From: Oceanimonas aquatica
GTDB lineage: Bacteria; Pseudomonadota; Gammaproteobacteria; Enterobacterales; Aeromonadaceae
NCBI RefSeq assembly: GCF_030732065.1
Contig: NZ_JAVBHX010000008.1
Coordinates: forward strand, 62,001 to 126,000
Length of the DNA: 64,000 bases
Reading direction: 5' to 3'
The stretch's first letter is position 1. Each line of letters opens with the position of its first letter. Below the pieces are notes generated by a model. It was not told the origin of the DNA, searched no databases, and saw nothing but the letters and a program-made list of their open reading frames with translations. Both the position numbers and the translations under genes were made by a program. Shown here piece after piece: positions 26,184-36,170 of this stretch.

Positions 26184-26663
26184 TTAAAGTGACCCGGACT
26201 CCTGCACCCAGTGCGGAATTTCCCGGCGGGTCCAGCGGGCAAATTTCATTTTGTCCCCCAGGTAGAAGTTGCGGTAGGCCTGTACCGCATCATTGGGCAC
26301 CTTGTACTGATCGGGCATGGCCTGGGCAAATTCGGTGAGACCAATGGATGAATATTTGAATTGCTGTATCTGCGCCAGCACCGGCATCGACTTGTGATCG
26401 GCATCCTTGCGGTAGCGATAGCGATATTCGGCGTTCAGCGCCTGAGTGAGTTGCGTCAGCCACTGAAAGTTGTCGTACGACTCTTCTACCCAGAGCACGC
26501 TGGGGTGCTTGATATGAGTCGACTTGTAGGGCGTTTCAAAGCCTTTCTTGTTAAGGGCGGTGCACAGTATCTGCACGCTTTCCAGTATCATCTTGACCAC
26601 GTGCTGGTCGCAGTGATACTGAGCGCAACGTTCTATGTCCTTGTCCAGAATGAAAATATTCAC
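26184..26663 (-). CDS. Conserved hypothetical protein of phage-like family (GTG start)
   Basis: A 159-residue soluble protein of a family I associate with phage and marine genomes but cannot name a function for. The conserved N-terminus is NIFILDKDIERCAQYHCDQH followed by VVKMILESVQILCTAL; a second block is HPSVLWVEESYDNFQWL. Clustered Asp, His and Cys could bind metal or act in catalysis. The GTG at 26663 gives this start; the longer open frame extends back through a tRNA gene and is rejected. It lies just downstream of tRNA-Leu(CAA), a common integration site, which hints at acquisition. Confidence 0.7.
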   Translation of the reverse strand: MNIFILDKDIERCAQYHCDQHVVKMILESVQILCTALNKKGFETPYKSTHIKHPSVLWVEESYDNFQWLTQLTQALNAEYRYRYRKDADHKSMPVLAQIQQFKYSSIGLTEFAQAMPDQYKVPNDAVQAYRNFYLGDKMKFARWTRREIPHWVQESGSL

Positions 26664-26765
26664 GAATATCGTCCCGTTTAAACACGAAGTGATTGTGAAA
26701 GCGAATACAGTACGGTGCAAGGCGTCAAAGCGCGAGGTGGTCAGCAAAAGCCGAAAAACGGGCAC

Positions 26766-26793
26766 AAAAAAACCCGATAATATCGGGTTTTTG
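26766..26793 (-). terminator. Terminator of tRNA-Leu(CAA)
   Basis: On the minus strand a stem built on CCCGA/TCGGG extended by A/T pairs (26768-26790) ends in a T-run, immediately after the tRNA 3' end. Confidence 0.85.
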
Positions 26794-26794
26794 T

Positions 26795-26879
26795 TGGTAG
26801 CAGTGGCCGGACTCGAACCGGCACGCCCGAAGGCAAGTGATTTTGAATCACTCATGTCTACCAATTCCATCACACTGCC
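26795..26879 (-). tRNA. tRNA-Leu (CAA)
   Basis: An 85-base class II tRNA. The anticodon loop TTCAAAA gives CAA; the T-arm is GCCGGTTCGAGTCCGGC, and the 3' end carries encoded ACCA. The acceptor stem has a G-U first pair. It resembles E. coli leuX. Confidence 0.96.
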
Positions 26880-26910
26880 ACCGGTAGACTCACCATGAGT
26901 GAGGATTTGC

Positions 26911-26938
26911 ATTATACCCGACCCCCTCGACCCCGCAA
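26911..26938 (-). promoter_or_regulatory. tRNA-Leu(CAA) promoter
   Basis: On the minus strand TTGCGG (26938-26933), 16-base spacer, perfect TATAAT (26916-26911), about 30 bases upstream of the tRNA. Confidence 0.6.
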
Positions 26939-27054
26939 CCGGATTATCACCAAGGCGGTGCCGAGTGAGCATTATTTGCACGGCCAGCTTTGGCTTTTTC
27001 GCGCCGCCGCTTTTGCTAGAATGCCCTCCTAAATTAACCAAAGGAACATGACTG

Positions 27055-27546
27055 GTGGCTTCTTCTTATGCGGGTTTGCCCCGGGCCGGGGTGCTGCGTC
27101 GCCTCGGCGCCTGGCTGTATGATTTTCTGGTGGTGGTGGCGCTGCTGATGGTGGCGGGTTTTGTGTGCTTCGGGCTCACCGCCCTGGCGCTGCACCTGGG
27201 CTGGATTGGCCTGGGCGAGCACGAAGACACCGCCGCTCTGCTCAGTGCCAGCCGCGGGTATCAGCTGATTTTGCTGGGGGTGGTACTGGGCTTTTATTGC
27301 TGGTTCTGGCGCACCAGCGGCCAGACCCTGGGGATGCGCGCCTGGCGGCTCAGAGTACAGAATACCGATGGCTCCCGGCTACGCCTGGGCCAGTGCCTGG
27401 TGCGCGCCGTGGCGGCACTGCTGGGGCTGGGCAATTTCTGGATTTGGCTCAACCCGCGCAGCAAGCTGGCCTTGCAGGACAAGCTGGCCCATTGCGAAAT
27501 GGTGGTACTCACCAAGGAGCAGAACAAGGAACTGCTGAGCCGGTGA
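27055..27546 (+). CDS. RDD-family membrane protein (GTG start)
   Basis: A 163-residue inner-membrane protein with an RDD domain (about residues 8-145). The family Arg-Asp signature region is RAGVLRRLGAWLYDFLVVVA, followed by three further hydrophobic helices, TSGQTLGMRAWRLRVQ and the end segment LGNFWIWLNPRSKLALQDKL. Function is unknown; some RDD proteins are sodium/proton exchangers. The GTG at 27055 follows AAGGA by nine bases. It is convergent with lptG. Confidence 0.88.
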   Translation: MASSYAGLPRAGVLRRLGAWLYDFLVVVALLMVAGFVCFGLTALALHLGWIGLGEHEDTAALLSASRGYQLILLGVVLGFYCWFWRTSGQTLGMRAWRLRVQNTDGSRLRLGQCLVRAVAALLGLGNFWIWLNPRSKLALQDKLAHCEMVVLTKEQNKELLSR

Positions 27547-27609
27547 TGTTGTGAGGGGTGAAGAGTGAGGAGAAAAACACACCTCTCCCCAGCCTTCTCC
27601 CCCTCACTG

Positions 27610-28680
27610 TTAAGCCCGGCGGTTAAGCAGGAACAGCGCCACGCCAATAAACAGCAGGCTGGGCCCCAGAGCACCGAGGATGGGCGGCACCTGATACACC
27701 AGACTGATGGGGCCGAATACCTCGTTGGCCACGTAAAAGCCAAAACCGAACAAAATGCCCATCAGCAACCGGGCGCCCATGGTCACACTGCGCAGGGCGC
27801 CAAAGACAAAGGACGAGGCCAGCAGCATCATGGCAATCACCATCACCGGCTGCAGCGCCTTGCGCCAGAATTCCAGGGCATAGAGGCTGCCGTCCTGACC
27901 GTTGTCTCGCAAATAACCCTGGTATTCCCACAGTCCCCGCATCGACAGCTCCGCCGGCTCAATGGCCACCACCCCCAGCTTGTCGGGGGTCAGGCTGGTT
28001 TGCCAGCGGCGGCTGGCCTGCTGCTCGGTCACAATAGACTCGCCGTGGTTGAAATTGGTGTCGGTAAGATTCAATAAAATCCACTCACCGTTGCGATAGT
28101 CGGCGGTGGCCGCCTGAGTAATACGCTCAAGGCGCAGCTCGTCATCGAAATAATACAGGGTGATATTGCTCAGGGTACCGTCGCGCCGGGCCTGGCCGAT
28201 GTTGATATAGGCCTCACTGTCCCTGGCCCAGACGCCGTTCACCGACAGCACCACCTGGCCGCCGGAACGGGCTTGGGTGCGCAGATCGTCCGCCGCCAGC
28301 TTGGTGGCCGGGGCCACATATTCACCGATCAGCATGATCACCAGCATCAGCGGCACCGCGGTTTTGAGGGCGCTGGTCACAATGTTGAAGCGGGAGTTGC
28401 CCGCCGCCTGCATCACCACCAGCTCGCTGGAGCTGGCCAGCTGACCCAGGCCAATCAGCCCCCCCAGCAACGCCGCGATGGGAAAGAACAGCACGATTTC
28501 CTTGGGCATCGACAGCAGCACGTAATAAAAGGCCGACAGCAGGGTATAGCTGCCCTCACCCACACTGCGCAGCTGCTCTACATAGCGAATGATGGCCGAC
28601 AGTCCCACCAGTACAAATTCACACAACAACATGGCCATCAGCACGGTACGGCCAATGTAACGATCGAGAATATTGAACAT
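27610..28680 (-). CDS. lptG: LPS export permease LptG
   Basis: Inner-membrane subunit of the LptB2FG ABC transporter that extracts LPS for delivery to LptC and the Lpt bridge. The ATG at 28680 (MFNILDRYIGRTVLMAM, 356 residues) overlaps the lptF stop by one base (TGATG). YjgP/YjgQ features are six membrane helices with a periplasmic beta-jellyroll in the middle (about 130-260), and the coupling region SSSELVVMQAAGNS. Confidence 0.95.
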   Translation of the reverse strand: MFNILDRYIGRTVLMAMLLCEFVLVGLSAIIRYVEQLRSVGEGSYTLLSAFYYVLLSMPKEIVLFFPIAALLGGLIGLGQLASSSELVVMQAAGNSRFNIVTSALKTAVPLMLVIMLIGEYVAPATKLAADDLRTQARSGGQVVLSVNGVWARDSEAYINIGQARRDGTLSNITLYYFDDELRLERITQAATADYRNGEWILLNLTDTNFNHGESIVTEQQASRRWQTSLTPDKLGVVAIEPAELSMRGLWEYQGYLRDNGQDGSLYALEFWRKALQPVMVIAMMLLASSFVFGALRSVTMGARLLMGILFGFGFYVANEVFGPISLVYQVPPILGALGPSLLFIGVALFLLNRRA

Positions 28681-29789
28681 CAGGCAGCCTTGCTCCGTGT
28701 GAATTTTTCCCGGGTACGGTTCCACCAGGCGGTTTCCGCCAGGTTAAGGGGCAGCGCCACCAGCAGCAAAAAGGCCAGCGGCACCGCATAAAGGCCGGGG
28801 ACCGGCGGCAGGCTGCCCCCTTCCACCGCCGAGCGGGACGCGGTCTGCAGCAGAAAATACGCCAGATACAGCATGATGGCCGGCAACAGCTTGGCGTAGC
28901 GGCCCTGACGCGGGTTAACCACCGACAGCGGCACCACTACCAGGGTGAGCACCAGCATCGACAGCGGCAGCGCCAGCCGCCATTGCAGCTCGGTACGCTG
29001 TTGCAGATCCTCAGCGTTCAGCAGCTCCCGGCTGGGCATGGCCTCGATGCGACGCTGCACTGTCTCGATTTCCGACGGGCGAATATAGGCGCTGTATTCA
29101 TCGAACTCGGCCACGTCGAACTCCCGGTTGCCGGGGGTACCACTGTAGCGGCGGCCGTGCTCCAGGGTCAGCCACTGACCGTCGTCCTGCTCGTGCAGCC
29201 GGCCGCCATCGGCTACCGCTATGGCGGGCTCACGCTGAGCCCGGCCCTGCTGCACCACAAACAGCCGGTTGAGCCGGTTGCCGTCATCGTCTTCTTCCAG
29301 CTCTTCCACATAGCCCACGATGCGCCCCCCATCCAGGCTCATGAAGCGGGCCTCGCGCAGCACCGCAAAACCGGGGTCAGCCTTGACCTCTTCCCGCAGC
29401 TGATACACTTGCTCCTTGGCCCAGGGGTTGAGCCACAGGGAGTTGAACAGCGCCAGTGCGGTCCACCCCAGCGCCAGCACCAGGGTGGTGCGCATAATAC
29501 GCCCCGGGCCCATGCCCACCGCCTTCATCACCGTCATCTCGCTCTCGGCATAAAGCCGGCCATGGGCAAACAGAATGCCGATAAACAAACTGACCGGCAG
29601 CATCAGGGTGGCCATCTCCGGCAGGTTGAGCAGCAGCAGCTTGCCCACCAGGGTACCGGGGATCTCCCCGCTGGCGGCCTTGCCCAGCACGTCGATAAAA
29701 TTCTGGCTGATAAATATGAGCAAAAGCACAAACAGCACGGCCAGCTGAGTCTTCAGGGTTTCCCGAAACAAATAGCGGAATGCAATCAC
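28680..29789 (-). CDS. lptF: LPS export permease LptF (GTG start)
   Basis: Partner of LptG in LPS export. I chose the GTG at 29789 (VIAFRYLFRETLKTQL, 369 residues, E. coli 366), with GGGA six bases upstream; a longer in-frame start has no family support. Diagnostic motifs are LPEMATLMLPVSLFIG, YAESEMTVMKAVGMG and VVPLSVVNPRQGRYAKLLPA. It is divergent from pepA, as in E. coli, and leads a two-gene operon. Confidence 0.95.
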   Translation of the reverse strand: MIAFRYLFRETLKTQLAVLFVLLLIFISQNFIDVLGKAASGEIPGTLVGKLLLLNLPEMATLMLPVSLFIGILFAHGRLYAESEMTVMKAVGMGPGRIMRTTLVLALGWTALALFNSLWLNPWAKEQVYQLREEVKADPGFAVLREARFMSLDGGRIVGYVEELEEDDDGNRLNRLFVVQQGRAQREPAIAVADGGRLHEQDDGQWLTLEHGRRYSGTPGNREFDVAEFDEYSAYIRPSEIETVQRRIEAMPSRELLNAEDLQQRTELQWRLALPLSMLVLTLVVVPLSVVNPRQGRYAKLLPAIMLYLAYFLLQTASRSAVEGGSLPPVPGLYAVPLAFLLLVALPLNLAETAWWNRTREKFTRSKAA

Positions 29790-29948
29790 CGTTAATCCCA
29801 GTGTAAACTTGTCTTTTTTAATGGAAACGCTTAACAATAAGCGTAAAATCACGATTTTCGCATATTAACTCTGCGAAATCCGGCGCCTTGGCGATGCCCG
29901 TCATTATCGTTCATTCGGCGCCCATTGTCTTCAGGCTCAGGAGAATCC

Positions 29949-31460
29949 ATGGAGTTCAGTGTAAAAAGCGGTAGTCCCGAGAAACAGCGCAGCGCCTGCA
30001 TCGTGGTCGGCGTGTACGAACCGCGCCGGCTGTCACCGGTAGCCGAGCAGCTCGACAAGGTCAGCGACGGCTACCTCAGCTCGCTGCTCCGCCGCGGCGA
30101 TCTGGAAGGCAAACCCGGCCAGACCCTGCTGCTGCATCAGGTACCCGGCGTACTGGGCGAGCGGGTACTGCTGGTCGGCTGCGGCAAGGAACGCGAGCTG
30201 GATGAACGGCAATACAAGCAGATCATTCGCAACACCATCAGCACCCTGAACGAAACCGGCTCCATGGAAGCGGTCTGCTTCCTCACCGAGCTGCACGTCA
30301 AGGGCCGCGACACCTACTGGAAGGTACGCCAGGCGGTGGAAACCACCCTCGCCAGTCTGTACAGTTTTGACCAGTTCAAGACCAACAAGGCCGAACCACG
30401 CCGCCCGTTGCGCAAACTGGTATTCAATGTGCCCACCCGCCGCGAGCTGACCATTGGCGAGCGTGCCATCGCCCACGGCCAGGCCGTGGCCCGGGGCGTG
30501 CGCGTCTGTCGCGACGTGGCCAACATGCCGCCCAACGTGTGCAACCCGGCCTACCTGGCCTCTCAGGCGCGCCAGCTGGCCGACGCCTGGGACAACATCA
30601 GCACTCGGGTCATCGGCGAGGAAGAAATGGCCGAGCTGGGCATGAACGCCTATCTGGCGGTGGCCCGTGGCTCTCACAACGAAGCCATGATGTCGGTGAT
30701 TGAATACAAGGGTCACCCGGATCCCGATGCCCGCCCCATTGCCCTGGTGGGTAAAGGGCTTACCTTTGATGCTGGCGGCATCTCGCTCAAGCCCGCCGAG
30801 GCCATGGACGAGATGAAATACGACATGGGCGGCGCCGCTTCCGTGCTGGGCACCATGAACGCCCTGGCCGAACTGCAGCTGCCGGTGAACGTAGTGGCCA
30901 TTCTGGCCGGTTGCGAGAACATGCCCGACGGCAATGCCTACCGCCCCGGCGACATTCTCACCACCATGTCCGGTCAGACCGTGGAAGTGCTCAACACCGA
31001 CGCCGAAGGCCGGCTGGTGCTGTGCGATGCGCTGACTTTTGTGGAGCGCTATGAGCCGGAAGCGGTGATCGACGTGGCCACCCTCACCGGGGCCTGCATC
31101 ATCGCCCTGGGGCACCACACCTCGGGACTGCTGGCCAACCACAACCCGCTGGCTCACGAGTTGCTTAACGCCTCGGACCAGGCCGGCGACAAGGCCTGGC
31201 GCCTGCCCATGAGCGACGAATACAACGAGCAGCTGGAAAGCCCCTTTGCCGACATGGCCAACATCGGCGGCCGGCCGGCGGGCACCATTACCGCCGCCTG
31301 CTTCCTGAGCCGGTTCACCAAGAAGTACAACTGGGCCCACCTGGACGTGGCCGGCACCGCCTGGCTAAGCGGCAAGAACAAGGGGGCCACCGGCCGTCCG
31401 GTACCGCTGCTGACCCAGTTCCTGCTGAACCGCGCCGGCGCCCTGAACGTCGAAGAATAA
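29949..31460 (+). CDS. pepA: Leucyl aminopeptidase A
   Basis: Hexameric M17 zinc/manganese aminopeptidase that, in E. coli, also binds DNA in Xer recombination and carAB control. The 503-residue length from the ATG at 29949 ([15 protein letters not shown]) equals E. coli PepA. The signature [10 protein letters not shown] (about 350-359) and [15 protein letters not shown] (269-283) supply the metal ligands. AGGAG lies six bases before the start. holC follows after one base, valS after that. Confidence 0.98.
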   Translation: MEFSVKSGSPEKQRSACIVVGVYEPRRLSPVAEQLDKVSDGYLSSLLRRGDLEGKPGQTLLLHQVPGVLGERVLLVGCGKERELDERQYKQIIRNTISTLNETGSMEAVCFLTELHVKGRDTYWKVRQAVETTLASLYSFDQFKTNKAEPRRPLRKLVFNVPTRRELTIGERAIAHGQAVARGVRVCRDVANMPPNVCNPAYLASQARQLADAWDNISTRVIGEEEMAELGMNAYLAVARGSHNEAMMSVIEYKGHPDPDARPIALVGKGLTFDAGGISLKPAEAMDEMKYDMGGAASVLGTMNALAELQLPVNVVAILAGCENMPDGNAYRPGDILTTMSGQTVEVLNTDAEGRLVLCDALTFVERYEPEAVIDVATLTGACIIALGHHTSGLLANHNPLAHELLNASDQAGDKAWRLPMSDEYNEQLESPFADMANIGGRPAGTITAACFLSRFTKKYNWAHLDVAGTAWLSGKNKGATGRPVPLLTQFLLNRAGALNVEE

Positions 31461-31461
31461 A

Positions 31462-31905
31462 ATGAGCACCGGCTGTTTTCACCTGTTGCCCAACGACGAC
31501 GACATCCTGCTGGAACAGCAGGTGTGTCGCCTCGCCACCGACTGCTACCGCCAGGGCCTGGGTGTGTTTATTTACACCACCGACCAGGCCCGGGCCGAGG
31601 CCATTGATGAGCGGTTATGGCAGCAGGAGGCCGACAGCTTCGTGGCGCACAACCTGCAGGGCGAAGGCCCGCGTCAGGGCGCGCCCGTGGTCATCGGCTG
31701 GCAGCCGCCCCAGGGCGGCCGCGCCGTGCTGATCAACCTGGCCCCCGAGGCCCCTGCCTTTGCCCGCCGTTTTGGTCAGCTGCACGACTTCGTGCCGGCC
31801 TCAGACCCGGGCAAACAGCAGGCCCGGGAGCGCTTCAAGGCCTACCGCCAGGCCGGCTTCGAGCTGACCACAGAGCCGGTACCACTCCAAACTCAAGATG
31901 TATAA
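31462..31905 (+). CDS. holC: DNA polymerase III chi subunit
   Basis: Clamp-loader accessory subunit that links the replisome to SSB. The 147 residues show the chi fold start [23 protein letters not shown], then [20 protein letters not shown] and QGAPVVIGW. It lies between pepA and valS, the usual order, one base after pepA; its end overlaps an upstream in-frame valS ATG by 8 bp. Confidence 0.93.
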   Translation: MSTGCFHLLPNDDDILLEQQVCRLATDCYRQGLGVFIYTTDQARAEAIDERLWQQEADSFVAHNLQGEGPRQGAPVVIGWQPPQGGRAVLINLAPEAPAFARRFGQLHDFVPASDPGKQQARERFKAYRQAGFELTTEPVPLQTQDV

Positions 31906-31909
31906 CACC

Positions 31910-34762
<2,853 letters not shown>

Positions 34763-34788
34763 CCCCGACAGTTAACCCGTTACGCAAC

Positions 34789-34816
34789 AGCCCCGGCAAC
34801 CGCCGGGGCTTTTTTA
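34789..34816 (+). terminator. Terminator of valS
   Basis: Nine-base-pair stem AGCCCCGGC/GCCGGGGCT (34789-34810) with a four-base loop and a T-run. Confidence 0.93.
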
Positions 34817-34911
34817 TGGCCGCTTGCTGGTGAGGGGGAAAAAGGGAAACATGGCGTTTTCAGGCCCGCGCCCTTAATCTGAAAACACTATGTCCATCAA
34901 GGAGGTGCCCC

Positions 34912-35385
34912 ATGAAACGGCATCATTTGCTCTGGCTGACAGGGCTGCTGGCCAGCTTCGTCTCTGCCACCGATATAAAACAGGCATTGCTGGAGGCCCA
35001 CAATGAGGTTCGTGCCGAGGTGGGCGCCGTCCCGCTGGTCTGGTCGGCCCGGGCCGAAACGCAGGCCGCTGGCTGGGCACACGAGCTGAGCAAGCGCTGC
35101 GATATTGAGCACAGCCGGGGCTCGGGCTTTGGCGAGAATCTGTTTATGGGAACCCTCGGCTATTACGACGAGCTGGACGGGGTAAAAAGCTGGGAAGAGG
35201 AAAAGCGGTATTATTCGGGCCAGCCCCTCACCCGGGCGCTGGTTCTCAAAGTGGGCCACTACACCCAGATGGTGTGGTCCGACACTCAAGAGCTGGGCTG
35301 CGCCACCAGCACCTGCAACGACATCATGATACTGGTGTGCAATTACCATCCGCCGGGCAACTACCTGGGCGAAGCCGCCTGGTAA
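34912..35385 (+). CDS. Secreted CAP/SCP-domain protein
   Basis: A 157-residue secreted protein of the CAP superfamily. A signal peptide (about residues 1-19) is followed by one CAP domain with HNEVRAEVGAVPLVWS (first helix), the CAP1 motif GHYTQMVWS and the CAP2 motif CNYHPPGNYLGE. Catalytic-site-like residues His (HNEVR), Glu (FGENLF) and His (GHYTQ) are kept, and Cys pairs (64, 131, 136, 146 region) suggest disulfides. It resembles eukaryotic PR-1/CRISP proteins more than short bacterial YkwD types. Function unknown. Good Shine-Dalgarno AAGGAGGTG. Confidence 0.85.
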   Translation: MKRHHLLWLTGLLASFVSATDIKQALLEAHNEVRAEVGAVPLVWSARAETQAAGWAHELSKRCDIEHSRGSGFGENLFMGTLGYYDELDGVKSWEEEKRYYSGQPLTRALVLKVGHYTQMVWSDTQELGCATSTCNDIMILVCNYHPPGNYLGEAAW

Positions 35386-35400
35386 TGCCCGGCGGGAGTA

Positions 35401-35616
35401 TCATTTGCCGGTCTGATTACCGATCACACCACCGACCACGGCGCCACCTATGGTGCCCACAGCGCTGCCATGGGTCAGCACCGAGCTGGCCACACCGCCC
35501 ACACCAGCGCCAATGGCGGTATTGCGGTCCCGATCAGACATGTTGGCACAGGCCGACAGCCCAAGTAGCAATACCACCGCCACTGCGCTCGCCTTCACGT
35601 TGCCATGCATAACCAT
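35401..35616 (-). CDS. osmB: Osmotically inducible lipoprotein OsmB-like
   Basis: A 71-residue lipoprotein. The lipobox LSAC places lipidated Cys at residue 23, followed by SDRDRNTAIGAGVGG and the glycine-zipper membrane segment GTIGGAVVGGVIGNQTGK. It aligns over its mature length with E. coli OsmB (72 residues), which is induced by osmotic and cell-wall stress. It is convergent with the CAP gene, 15 bp away. Confidence 0.88.
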   Translation of the reverse strand: MVMHGNVKASAVAVVLLLGLSACANMSDRDRNTAIGAGVGGVASSVLTHGSAVGTIGGAVVGGVIGNQTGK

Positions 35617-35739
35617 CTTTCATTACCTCTGTTCACTCTCCGGGCACACAACGCCCGGCCTCAGCATTAAGTGTATGCCGGGTCAGACCAGCCCGACAGA
35701 GGCAAGCGAACGCCCTGTGCAGAGCGCTGACGCAGTGAT

Positions 35740-36141
35740 TCAGGCCGCCAGCCACAACAACCGCACCACCGCCACATTGGCGATGCTGACCAGCAGCAGA
35801 AAATCGACGTAAATCATCACCAGGTAACGAAAATAATTGTGCCGGCTGTGCCGTATCAACCCCAGCTCCTCCTGATGAGCCCGGTGCGCCCGTGCAATTT
35901 TGCCAAACAGGGTCAGCTCAAAATGCATCAGCACCCGGCTGATCAGGCTCAGTACCGTGCCCAGCAGCGGCGCTATCAAAATCTAGCCCCGCAGCACCTG
36001 AGCGATCTCGGGCTTGAGGTAAGGCACCGAGCCCAGCAGCACCACAGCAATGGTGATCTGAAACAGCTTTTGCCAGATGTGGTCGTGGCGGTATTTGTAC
36101 TCGTCCCACAATTGCATGTGGGGATCCGGTGGCGGATACAT
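35740..36141 (-). pseudogene. Small membrane protein gene split by in-frame TAG
   Basis: One reading frame of 134 codons is interrupted at codon 53 by TAG (35985-35983) in CGG GGC TAG ATT TTG. The first half (MYPPPDPHMQLWDEYKYRHD, one membrane helix) starts at 36141, four bases after GGAAGG. The second half, in the same frame, has two further hydrophobic helices and would need the weak TTG at 35979. Joined they make a coherent three-helix protein of about 133 residues, so a Trp or Gln codon was probably mutated. I do not recognise the family. It lies downstream of the lipoprotein hydrolase. Confidence 0.65.
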
Positions 36142-36170
36142 CAGGCCTTCCCTAAACATGTTTTGCGCCA

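Noticed and set aside
24707-26338. 543-residue plus-strand ORF opposite the RlmCD-like gene
   Set aside because: It is the antisense shadow of a clearly conserved gene, with low-complexity composition and no family motifs. Similar long shadows oppose ygfZ, valS, secA, murD and ftsI.
26664-27041. N-terminal extension of the phage-like gene
   Set aside because: It runs through tRNA-Leu(CAA) and its terminator.
27547-27609. Partial inverted repeat GTGAGGGG ... CCCCTCAC between the RDD gene and lptG
   Set aside because: The arms are far apart, other T/C-rich stretches interrupt, and there is no T-run; it is too weak to call a terminator or a mobile repeat.
35918-36109. 63-residue ORF overlapping the split membrane-protein gene
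   Set aside because: It is a different frame with no hydrophobic pattern; the split gene in the other frame explains the region.
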